Source: Lepidostoma basale
Taxonomy: Eukaryota; Arthropoda; Insecta; Trichoptera; Lepidostomatidae
Reading direction: 5' to 3'
Length of the DNA stretch: 64,000 nt
NCBI GenBank assembly: GCA_022606425.2
Contig: JAHDVF020001251.1
Span: 420,501 to 484,500 of the forward strand
Under the pieces are notes generated by a model. The model worked only from the letters and a program-made list of their open reading frames with translations, searched no databases and had not been told where the DNA came from. Position numbers and translations under genes: made by a program. Of the stretch, positions 43,612 through 55,600 are shown piece after piece. Numbering within the stretch: position 1 is the stretch's first letter; every line of letters starts with the position of its first letter.

Positions 43612-46600
43612 GTAATATCCACTACTCTTGAATATGGTTCAATTATCTGAAATCCTTCTTTAGGCCATGTCCCATTTTCTTGGGGTCAGCTCTTCTTGTA
43701 TGGTGTCTAAAGGACTGTATGTTCTAGCTGGTTTCTGGTGGAACTCAGTTTCTTGTGAGTCCCCTGTTGAAAAGTCTAATCACATTTGTCTTGGACCTGC
43801 CACGACCTTTGGGCCGCTGGTCTGTTACCATAACCCGTGGTCGAGTAGCAAGTGCTACTACGACTATCACATCGAAGGTCCCGGGTTTGGTTCCCGGCGA
43901 TGACAGCGTGATTGTCACACTGTCTTTGGTCTGGTGTAGAATACACGTGACAGTAAAATGGCGACAGATCAGCTACCATGAGAGCCAATATAATAGTTAA
44001 AAACAAATTGTATACAGACAGACGTCAAGACGTTAGTCTCCGAAGCGATCATGTTCAGAAGTTTGATTGCTCTTCCCACTGGAATCACTAGAGGTAGGAT
44101 GGTTCTGCATGTTGGGAGATAAAACAGTCTGTGCTGTTATACAGTAATTGGGTCTCTTCTTCTCTTCTTCCTCAACCTATCCCCGTCCACTCCTGGACAA
44201 AGGCCTTCTCCATTTGCTTCCATGTCACTCTGTCCTGTGCAGACTGTATCCAGGTTATACCGACGTGTCTGTTCAGATCATCCTTCCACCGTATTTGTGG
44301 TCGCCCTGCACTTCTCTTTGTCGTCCACGATCTCCAAGTCAGCAGTCTTCTTGTCCACTTTTCATCTGAGCATCTGGCTACGTGACCTGCCCATTGCCAT
44401 TTTAGAGTCGCCACCCGGTGGATGATGTCAGTGATCTTTGTTTTTTCTCTCACCGTATCGTTTCTGACTCTGCCTCTTAGGCTTATTCCGAACATGGCTC
44501 TTTGGGTCACTCTTAGTTTCTCGGCACTTTGTTTGGACAATGTAACAGTTTCAAGACCATAAGTACCAACTGGCAGAACGCAGGCTTCATAGACTTTTCG
44601 TTTCAGGTTGATCGGTATTTTCCGGTTTTCAAGGATGTAACTCATGTTTCCGAAAGCTGCCCAGCTTAGTCCAATTCTTCTTTTTAGCTCTGTGGTTTGG
44701 TTATCTCGGCCCAATCGAATATTGTGTCCCAGGTATGTATATTCTTGGACATTCTCAATTCTGTTGCCGTCCACGTTGATTTCAAGCCTTTCCGTGCCCA
44801 TCACCTTGGTCTTTGCCAGGTTCATAAACCTACAGATTTTTTTTACCATACAAAAATTATATGTGTATAATATCTCCCTGTGATTCTTTCATTCTTTGTT
44901 TTTTTGTTGTTCGCAAATATATAAATAAAGCAAGGTGCCTCGAGTCAAAAAAGTTTAAGAAACTCTGGTCTATAATGTGTATATGTGCGTTTTCTCATCA
45001 GGTCCGATGCATGATAGATGACCAGGTGTCCCGCAAGAGCAATGGAGTGGCCAACGGAGCCCCTGCGGGCAAGCTGAGCCTCCCCCAGTTCGAGCAGCTG
45101 TGCGCTGACCTCAAGGCTCAGGATGTCTCCAGCACCTTCAAGCAGCAGGTGTCCAAGAAGGAGAATCTGGAACACCTCGGAGGCATGTCCGATGCCAGCA
45201 GTGAAGGTAGTACCCAATCGTATCTCTTGGACAGACCACTCACTACTTATAATTATATCTCTATCAACAACAACAAACCATCACGCCATTTCTTCGGAAG
45301 GGTAGGCAGCGAGTCTTGCCCGCACGTCGAATTCTCCGACTTCTAACATGGCCGACCTTTACAATTTGATTAATTTGAACATGCCAAGTTTTCTTCAGTC
45401 TCCCACAACTCCATACTCCATTCACATTGTTAATGTATACTTTCTTAACCATTCTTTCTTCATCCGTATGTCCAAACCAACACAGTGATCATTTTTATAA
45501 TTTTGTTCATAATACTTTCTTCCATTCTGCATTCCTTCCTAATATCAACGTTTTAAATTCTGTCATACAACATTTTACCACTATCTCATCTCTACCGCAT
45601 TTATTCTGCTCTCATCCTTCTTCTGCCAGTTCCATGCTTTACTTCCAGACATCAGGGTTGTAAACACACGATATTGTAAACAATTATAATTAAATATAAT
45701 TATACTTTGTATTACAACACTTTTTATTTTCACTGAACTCAGACATGTTTCGGTTACAAGTAATCTTTATCAATGTATACAATTTTAACAGTCAAATAAC
45801 AACAGAGCGGTCACTTATATACTAAATGGAGATCTAATTATGTATAAAAGTGGAAAGGGTATAATTAGGATTGAGGAGAGGGGCGATGTAACGGGAGCAG
45901 TGTTGTTATACAAAGTATCATTATATTTATTCAAATACGAATCCACAACACAAAGTGAAGACGAATATAGAAGAAATTATAATTAAGATGGGAAATGACA
46001 GTAATGAGGTTCAGTAACAGAAATTCAATATTGACTAGTCAAACAAAATTAGGAAAAATAAACAGGGAAGCAAATAACATTAATAGAAAAGGGTTGGACA
46101 AGTGAAAGATAATTATAATAAAGGTGGAAAATTTCTTCCCCTCATAATAATTTTGTATATAAAGTAAGTCTATCTGATCTTTTTTTTTGCGATCTATCCG
46201 ATTTAAATTCAATTTCATCTTACATCTCCCCTCTCCTCCATCCTAATTATACCCCTTCCGCTCGATATGTTCCCGTTACATCTCCCCTCTCCTCAATCCT
46301 AATTATACCCCTTTCCACTTTATACATAATTCGATCTCCAGTTAGTATATAAGTGACCGATCTATTTTTTTGTTGATTGTAAGACCTGATGATGCTTAAA
46401 TCGGTTAGCGAAACAGCTGTCGCGGCAAAATATAATCAATTGTGATATTTATAACAAAGTTTTTCATTTAAACAGTTTATAATGTTGAAATATCAATGTG
46501 TATCCGCCAAAACAATGGATTCTTAATGGAATTTCATATTGTTAATGCCTTTACTTTCAATAAACTATGAGTTTAATAATTAATAAGTTCCAATTCCATA

Positions 46601-49600
46601 TTTGGATCCCTGGCCATTGATACAGAACACCTGTTGCAGATAAAATGATGGTATGGGCCTCGTATTATAGATAAGACCTGCTGAATTGATAGTAACATGT
46701 TCTTAATTCCACCTATGACGTAGTAACACATTTCCTCTCCCAGATAACCGTGAAATATCTTAGATGGCTTATTTAAAATATTTACTTAGTACACAATGGT
46801 GTTGGAAGCGAAGCATGGAACTGCCAAAAATAGGATGAAAGTAGAATAAATGCAGTAGAAATGAGATCTCTTAGACGAATGTGTGATACTCTGTGATGGG
46901 AGAGTGGAGAGGGATATTGAGAGAAGGGTTGGGGCAGGCAACAAAGTGAATGGTGCACTTAAAGTTGTCATCGCAAACAAAAACCTATCCAAAAAAGCTA
47001 GAATGGCAGTGCACAATGGTGTTCTTCTACCGACCCTTATGTATGGAAGCGAAGCATGGAACTGGCAAAGGAAGGATGAAAGTAGAATAAATGCAGTAGA
47101 AATGAGATCTCTTAGACGAATGTGTAGATATTCTGTGTATGATAGAGTGTCGAATGAAAATATAAGAAGTGAATGCGGTGCGAACGATGGTGTTATGAAC
47201 AAAATAATGAAAGGATCATTAAGATGGTTAGGACACATGGAAAGAATGATAAAAAAAGTTAATGTTAACGATGTAAATGGAACTAGAAATAGAGGAAGAC
47301 CGACGAAAACGTGGCAAGATCAAATAAATCAAATATTGAAAGGAATCAGAGAAATCGACGTGCGTGCATGACGCGATGTATGAATGTTGAGGAAGCAAGA
47401 GAAGTATGTCAGGAAGGAAATGTGTTGAAATCCATTCTTTCTGCCTGCCGCTTGGGGGAGAAGGCGTGATGGTCAGTCAGTCATTTATTACTTTTCAAAC
47501 CACCCTGTCACATTTTGTTTTCAATAACTTTTTTTTTTTTTTTTTTTAAACTCGCATTTAGAATTGTCTTACAATCAGAATATAGTTTTTTTTTTCTTAT
47601 CTATACTGTTAAACCTCCTTTCTATTGGACGAGATAAGAAATCGGGACAAGGTTTTGAAGGCAACTAATATCAGTACAATTACCAATATCACAACCTTCA
47701 AGATGACACTATCGATTTTTGAGATAGCTCCACTCGGCATAATCATTGGCAGGCTGGTTTTGCAAGACTCAATAAAACATAACTTAGTAATTTTAATCGT
47801 TTACATTGACTTTTTTATCATTATTTCTTTCCGTGTGTCCAAATCAGCTTAATGATACTTTCATTTTGTTCATAACACTCATTCGCACCGCATTCACTTC
47901 TTATTCAATAATGAAATGGATGAGTTAAGCTCTGAGGCTGAGGATATTATAAGATAGAGTAGACAGCAAAGGAGAGACTGGTACGGTCATTTCCATAGAA
48001 TGGACACCACCAGACTCCCCTATATTGCACTACATAACCAGTCTCACAGGACTCGTCCTCGTGGAAGACCCCCTAAAAGATGGAAGGACAGCTGGGAGTC
48101 TACCTCACAGGAGGAGAAACCCTCTGGAGAACAGACCACGTAGGTCTACAGCAAGTTAGACATTATAAAGCCATGTAAACTGAATAAGAAGTAGAGGAAG
48201 ACCGAGTAAAACGTGGCACCATCAAATCAATCAAATATTAAATGTCGGCCACGTGAAGAGTCGGAGAAATTGATGGCAGTGTGATTGACGCACTGTCTTT
48301 AGTCTGGTGTAGAATTCACGTGATAATAAAATGGTGATAGATTAGCTACCTATCACATGTTAGAGAATCAATATAAAAGCTAAAATACAAATTGCATATA
48401 GTAATTGGGTTCAAACGACCTGACGTATACAAAAAAATATATTTATTTAAATCCACGTGCGATGTATAAATTTCGAGAGAAAGAGAATTATGTCAAGAAA
48501 GTATAGCGTGCGATCTATTCTTTCTGCCTCCCCTTTCTGGAATATGGCATGATGGTTAGTTAGATATTTAGTTTATTAATATTATACTAATATAATTTTA
48601 AAATGCACAATGGCTAACCCTTATGTATGGAAGTGAAGCTTGGAGTTGACAGAAGAAGGATGAAAGTAGGATAAATGCCGTAGAAATGAGATCACTAAGA
48701 AGAATGTGCGGAAAAACAATGTATGATAGAATATCTAATGATGAAGTAAGAAAGGAATGTAAAGCAAATGAATGTGTGATAAATAAAATTAAGAAAGGGT
48801 CACTAAGATGGTTTGCACATATAGAACGAATGGATGAGGGAAGAATGGTTAAAAAGATATATACAAGTAGTGTGAATGGACAAAGAAGTCGAGGAAGGCC
48901 AAGGAAGACAAAGCATGACCAAATTAATCAATTACTGAAAGGCGGCCATGTTCGAAGTAGGGACAATGGACGAGCGTGTATATCATGATGTATGAATGTA
49001 GAAGAGGTGTGAGAATTATGTCAGGATAGAACAATGTGGCGATCCATCCTCTCTGCCTACCCTTGTGGAGAAACGGCACGATGGTTAGTTAGTTAGTTTA
49101 ATTTTAAAATATTCCATAATAACAAAATTGTTTTTATTTTTCAGGGACAACCCACTCGGTCCGTCAGGAGGAGCAGATGGCCTTCTCCGGATGGATCAAT
49201 TCCAATCTCTCCCATGACCCTGACCTCAAGCACCTCCTGCCTATCGATGCCGAGGGGAAACAGTTGTATGAGAAGCTCAAAGATGGACTTATCTTGTGGT
49301 GAGTGAGAGCGTAAATTTCCAAACATTGTTTTCCATACACTGGCTTAACTCAAAAAAGTAAGTTTTGCTCAATCTGACATGAGTCGGTGTTTTAACAAAA
49401 ACAGTTGAAAAACACGTACGAATGAAAAATACCGATATAGTGTAATGGAGGTCAATTGGCAGAATTTTGACTTAATTTTAACGCAAAACGATGGATAGCG
49501 TTAACACAAGCCTCTGTCTAATGTTAACTCAATTGTGACCTAAACCACAATCGGTCAGTTTACTATTAAGCGTGCGATATGGAAAACAACATTTCAAATT

Positions 49601-52600
49601 TTGTCAAAATATATGGAAAACAATGTTTACATATTTTATCAAAATATTGTGTAAAAAGGATCTTGATTTTGGATATGAAAAACAATTATTATGATTTTGT
49701 CAAAATATACAGAAAACAATGTTTTAGATTTTAACAAAATATATGAAAAACAATGTTTCAGATTTTATCAATATATGTGGGTTACAATGATTATGATTAT
49801 GGAAATAATATACTTTATGGTAAATAATAATTTTATAAATATATAAAGAAAACAATGTTCCAGATTTTATCACAATAAATGGGTAAAAATAATTATGATT
49901 TATATGGAAAACAATTTTTAAGATTTTGTTAAAATATATGTGTAAAACAGTGTACAAATTTACTGGCAAAAGATTTGGTAAGCAATATTTGAGATTTTTT
50001 CACAGTATATGGAAAGCAATTTTCAAAATGCTGTCAAAATATATAGAAAACAATATTCAAGATTTTGTGTACAAATGATGTTTACTAATGTCTGTTTCTT
50101 TGGATATTTCAGCAAAGTAATCAATCACTCGTGCCCGGACACCATCGACGAACGGGCTGTTAACAAAAAGGGGCTGACGCTGTACACCAAGCATGAGAAC
50201 CTCACACTGGCGCTGGTTTCCAGCCAGGCCATCGGCTGCAACATCGTCAACATCGATGCCCACGACCTGGCTAAAGGTGGGTTCCTTATTATTCAAATCA
50301 AATCAATTTATTTACTCAAAAGACATTACAAACAGCATAAATGTTTAAGGCATCTATTAAGTACAGGTAAAATATTATATACATTCAACATAATACCAGG
50401 AGCGCATTAGAGATGGTTCGACATTAGGAAGACAATATGCTTTCTAAAGTCGAGAGAATTTGTCCCCTGAACGTACTTTCACTAATATGAAAGACGTCAA
50501 TCTCCGAGGAGACCGCATTCAGCAGACTAATTGCTCTTCCCACCGGTGTCATCAGAGGCAGATTGGTTCTGGCGGCCGGTAGGTATAACAATCTGTGCCG
50601 TCGCTGTCGGAGATATCTATCGGAGACAAAAAGACCGACATCCTGCAGCACGGTCAAGTTCTCGAAAAATCTTCTTATTAATCTAAAGAAATGGGTTATT
50701 AGATGCCCATCTCTTCGAAGCTGTAGAGGATTGGTTCCGAGCATACCCAAAAGAAATGCCGTGGGATAGAGCCACGGATAACTACCATACTCCCTTATGT
50801 AGAGATACCTCAGAAATTTTTTCTGAACCCTCTCCAGCATAATGGAATATTTCGCCTCGTAAGGACTCCATATCACAGAACCACTTTCTAGTCTGCTCCG
50901 AACCAACCAATTATTCTAGTTCTTCTTCTATCAAGGGTTAGTTAGAAAGTTGCAATCCTGGGATTGGTTTGCTGCAATTTCTTATATTCTTCTCTTCCAT
51001 TCTTCTCTTTTGAAATCTGCATATGATGAGCAGCGCACGTCTACCAACAGGTCCTCCGGGTACTCTCGGCGTGGGCGTCCCCTAGAGTTTGTCCCCTCGG
51101 TCATACCCTCCATCATGGCATGCAAGAGACCTTCTTGACGTTTTACATGTCCGATCCATCTTGCACGCCTTTCGGTCAAGGTCCTGAGCAGGGACAAGGA
51201 TCAAGGGTTGGACAGCATCATTTTTCAACTCTTAAATTAATATAATTATATTGTTCTGTCTCCGGTTTCAGGCAAACCTCACTTGGTGCTGGGTCTCGTG
51301 TGGCAGATCATCAGAATCGGCCTCTTCAACCAGATAACCCTCGAGCACTGTCCAGGACTCACAGCCCTTCTGATGGATGATGTGAGTATACTAGATTTTT
51401 TTTTAAATGTGATGTCGAAAGCGTAGTTTGCATACAACAGACAGCTTTCTGACACTGCTCATTTTGGTGCCTGCATCCAGTTCTTTTTTACACTTGTCCA
51501 TATATAGACTGAACAACCACAGGGACCATTACGCAACCTAGTTTGACACGTTTGTTAATATAAATAAATAAAAATGGAAGATTGATTGTAATGTTTTGGA
51601 CACATGGAAAGTATAAGAATAGTAAAGAATGTGAATATTATTATTATTTATGATTTATATTTTAAGTACGCCGTTTTGTAAAATCAATTACTCCAAGGGC
51701 GCACTAGAAAAAGAATAACCGAACTGTGCAGTCTTTAGAAAATGCCACTATTCTCAGAATACTAACCTGGAGGCTATTTCATGCCAACGGACCTGCAATG
51801 CTGAAAGCACGATCGTAGAAACTTGCTTTACATTAGTGAGGAAGATGTAGCCAGCAGACTCAACAAGGCAAGGGGAGCTTTCACTATGCTTCGCCCTGTA
51901 TGGCGTTCCAGTATCATTTCGAGAAAGCTCATGCTCCAAATATTCAGCAGTAGTGTTAAATGTGTACTGCTGTACAGATGTGAGACTTGGAAATGTTTCG
52001 CGGACTTTATTAGAAAACTCCAGGTGTTTATAAAGCCTTCGGTCAATATTCAAGATCTATTGGCCCCCAACAGTGTCAAATGCCGTTCTCTGGACCATGG
52101 CAGGCGAAAAGCCAATTAGAGAACAAGTTGCTAGACGCAAATGGCAGTGGATCAGTCACACTCTGAGACGAAACCCAGCCTGCATCACTCGGGGCGCACT
52201 AGACTGGTTCCCTATGGGGGGAAAGAGGAAACGAGGCAGACCTAGAGCCACCTGGAGAAGAGCCCTGCATGACGAGGTTAAGGCAGCAGGCCTCACTTGG
52301 GATGATGTTAGGCATCAGGCATGCGATAGAGTCAGGTGGAGAAGGTTCCTTGAGGCCTTATGCACCATGAAGGTGAGACAGGACAAAAATATGTTAAAAT
52401 GTGAACAGAATAGAAAAGAGAGGAAGATTTGTACATAAAGTATCTTCCAATAGCATTTTTTTAATGATTGGTAAATTTTTTTCTTTCTCAACAGGAGCGT
52501 ATCGAAGATCTGATGCGCCTATCCCCCGAGGCCATCCTCCTCCGCTGGGTGAACCACCACCTGCAGGCCGCCGGCGTCAGCAGACGCTGCACCAACTTCC

Positions 52601-55600
52601 AGTCAGACATCATGGACAGCGAAGTCTACAGTCATCTCCTGAGGCAGATCGCCCCCAAGGAAGCCGACGTTAACCTGGAGGCCATGAGGGTAAGCTATAC
52701 CTTTTGCCAATCTGAAGTTTTAGTTCATTAAGACTTCTTTCTCTTCCTGTTACTCTCTTCGTCAAGTTCTCTCTTGAAAGGTGGGTTGCCAGTTGTCCTT
52801 TCATCTTTTTGGAGGTTGTCCTTGAGGTTAACATTTTTAACGCATTTTAAAGACGGTAACGAAACAAACTGTTTTCTTCAATCAAAAATTTTCAAAAAGC
52901 CTTCAGGTTTCCATTAGGTTGATAAACATGGATGATGAATATATGAAGCTTTCGGTCAGGTTTACTAAAATAAATGATAACTTTAGGTTGATAAACATGC
53001 ATGATAAATATATTCATCTTTCGGTAAGGTTGATAAACATGGATGATAAATATATTCAGCTTTCCGTTTGGTTGATAAACATGGACGATACACATATGTG
53101 GTTTTCGGTTAGGTTGATAAACATGGATGATAAATATATTCAGCTTTTGGTTAGATTGATAAACATGAATGACACACATATTTAGTTTTCAGTTAGGTTG
53201 ATAAACATGGATGATAAATATATTCGGCTTTCGGTTTAGGCTGATAAACATGGATGATAAATATATTCGGCTTTCGGTTAAGGTTGATAAACATGGATGA
53301 TAAATATATTAAGCTTTTGGTTAGGTTTATAAAAATGAATGATAACTTTAGGTTGATAAACATGGATGATAAATATATTCAGCTTTCAGTGGGTTCGGTT
53401 TTCGGTTAGGTTGATAAACATGGATGATATATATAGATTCGGCTTTCGGTTAGGTTGATAAACATGGATAATACACATATTCAGTTTTCAGTTAGGTTGA
53501 TAAACATGGATGATAAATATATTAAGCTTTTGGTTAGGTTTATAAAAATGAATGATAACTTTAGGTTGATAAACCTGGATGATAAATATATTCGGCTTTC
53601 AGTTAGGTTGATAAACATGAATGATAACTTTCGGTTGATAGACATGGATGATAAATAGATTCGCCTTTCAATTAGGTTAATAAATATGGATGATGAATAT
53701 ATTCGGCTTTCGGTTAGGTTGATAAACATGGATAATGAATATGTTTTGTTTCAGGAGCGCGACATGACGGCCAGGGCAGAAGTGATGCTGCAGCAGGCGG
53801 CAAAGCTCAAGTGCCGCTCCTTCGTGACGCCGCACGACGTGGTCCACGGGGTGTACAAACTTAATCTGGCCTTCGTGGCCAACCTCTTCAACCAGCACCC
53901 CGGCCTGGAGCGCCCGCCTAACGATGACATCAACTACAACCAGATCGAGGAGACCAGGGAGGAGAAGAGTGAGTCCTGCTTCACCAGCTTCATTTTATTA
54001 ACATCCTTGGCTGTATCCTGGGGTATTTCAAATCAAATAAGTTTATTTTCTCAACAGACAATACAGACAATATTAATGTTTAAAATAAACTGATAAATTT
54101 TGAGAAATAAACTGATTTGTATGAACGTGGAGGAAGCTAGAGAGGTGTCTCAGAATAGAGTAGTGTGGCGGTCCATTCCCTCTGCGTACTCTTCCTGAGA
54201 AATGGCATAATGGTTTAAGTTGTTATATATGAGTTCAGTGAGATGGATCCACAGATATGTGGAGATTCTAGAATTGACCCGACCTAACCTGGTGTGACCT
54301 CTGTTCGCAGCCTACCGCAACTGGATCAACTCGATGGGAGTCAGCCCGCACGTTAACTGGCTCTACTCTGACTTGACCGATGGCCAGGTCATCTTCCAGC
54401 TGTATGATATCATCAAGCCGGGAGTCGTCGACTGGAAAAAGGTGAGTTCCTCCCGGGTATTAAACACATTGTCTGTGGGAAGGTTATTAACCATTTTAGT
54501 GCTGAGACTTTTTCTTATATTTATGCTAAAATTGCTGAAGACTTTTTTTGCAAAAATGGTTCTTTTTATTAGGTGTGTAAAAAATCAACAATATTCTTAG
54601 GGTAAATAGCATTCTAAGGGTAAAAGCATTCTCAGGGTAAATAGCATTATTAGGGTAAAAGCATTCTCAGTGTAAGTAGCATTATTAGGGTAAATTGGAT
54701 TATTAGGGTAAATAGCATTAGGATAAAAGTTTTCTCAGGGTAAATAGCATTATTAGGGTAAATCGCATAACTAACTAACTAACTAACCATCACGCCGTCT
54801 CCCCGAAAGGGTAGGCAGAAAGAATGGACTGTCACACTTTTACTGATGCGGCACTTCATCCTTCTCTTTTCGCTCCGCGGGAGACGCGGTGTGATGGGTT
54901 GCGAACCTCATCGCCACCAATAGGCATCTCCCGCGCACACTTTGATCGTCCAACAACCACAAAATAAATTTAACAAGGTAAATCACATTATTATGGTAAA
55001 TAGCATTTTTATGGTAAATAGCATTTTTATGGTAAATATCATTATTAGGGTAAAAGCATTCTCAGGGTATATAGCATTATTAGGATAAATGGCATTATTA
55101 GGGTAAAAGCATTCTCAGGGTAAATAGCATTATTAGGATAAATGGCATTATTAGGGTAAAAGCATTCTCAGGGTAAATAGCATTATTAGGATAAATGGCA
55201 TTATTAGGGTAAAAGCATTCTCAGGGTAAATAGCATTATGATAAATGGCATTATTAGGGTAAAAGCATTCTCAGGGTAAATAGGATTATTAAGGTAAATA
55301 GCATTATTAGGCTAAATAGCATTCTCAGGATGAATAGCATTCTGTGGGTTAATAGCATTCTCAGGGTAAATAGGATTATTAAGATAAATAGCATTATTAG
55401 GGTAAATAGGATTATTAAGATAAATAGCATTATTAGGGTAAATAGGATTATTAAGATAAATAGCATTATTAGGGTAAATAGCATTCTCAGGATGAATAGC
55501 ATTCTGTAGGTAAATAGCATTATTAGGGTAAATAGCATTCTCAGGATGAATAGCATTCTGTGGGTTAATAGCATTCTCAGGGTAAATAGCATTAGGATAA

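Larger units (their letters stand above)
43612..45001 (+). other. Fimbrin intron 1: nested SINE and LINE fragments
   Basis: Order: unassigned 43612-43830, SINE type 1 43835-44160 (B-box ggtcccgggtttggttcccg), a group G LINE piece 44018-44142 inside the SINE tail, then group D LINE 44155-44849. Confidence 0.8.
45666..46480. mobile_element. Inverted-repeat element with hammerhead-like motifs, fimbrin intron 2
   Basis: ggagatctaattatgtataa ... ttaggattgaggagagggg (45826-45885) is inverted at 46270-46340 (cccctctcctcaatcctaat ... tacataattcgatctccag). A third partial copy is at 46222-46262. Motifs at 45742-45773 (minus) and 46386-46421 (plus) face outward from the inverted arms. Confidence 0.75.

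Noticed and set aside
52892..53729. Frames on both strands with [14 protein letters not shown] or FIIHVYQPN repeats
   Set aside because: Translation of the 42 bp intron 6 array.
55254..55592. Minus-strand frame [13 protein letters not shown]...
   Set aside because: Translation of the intron 8 minisatellite, antisense to fimbrin.
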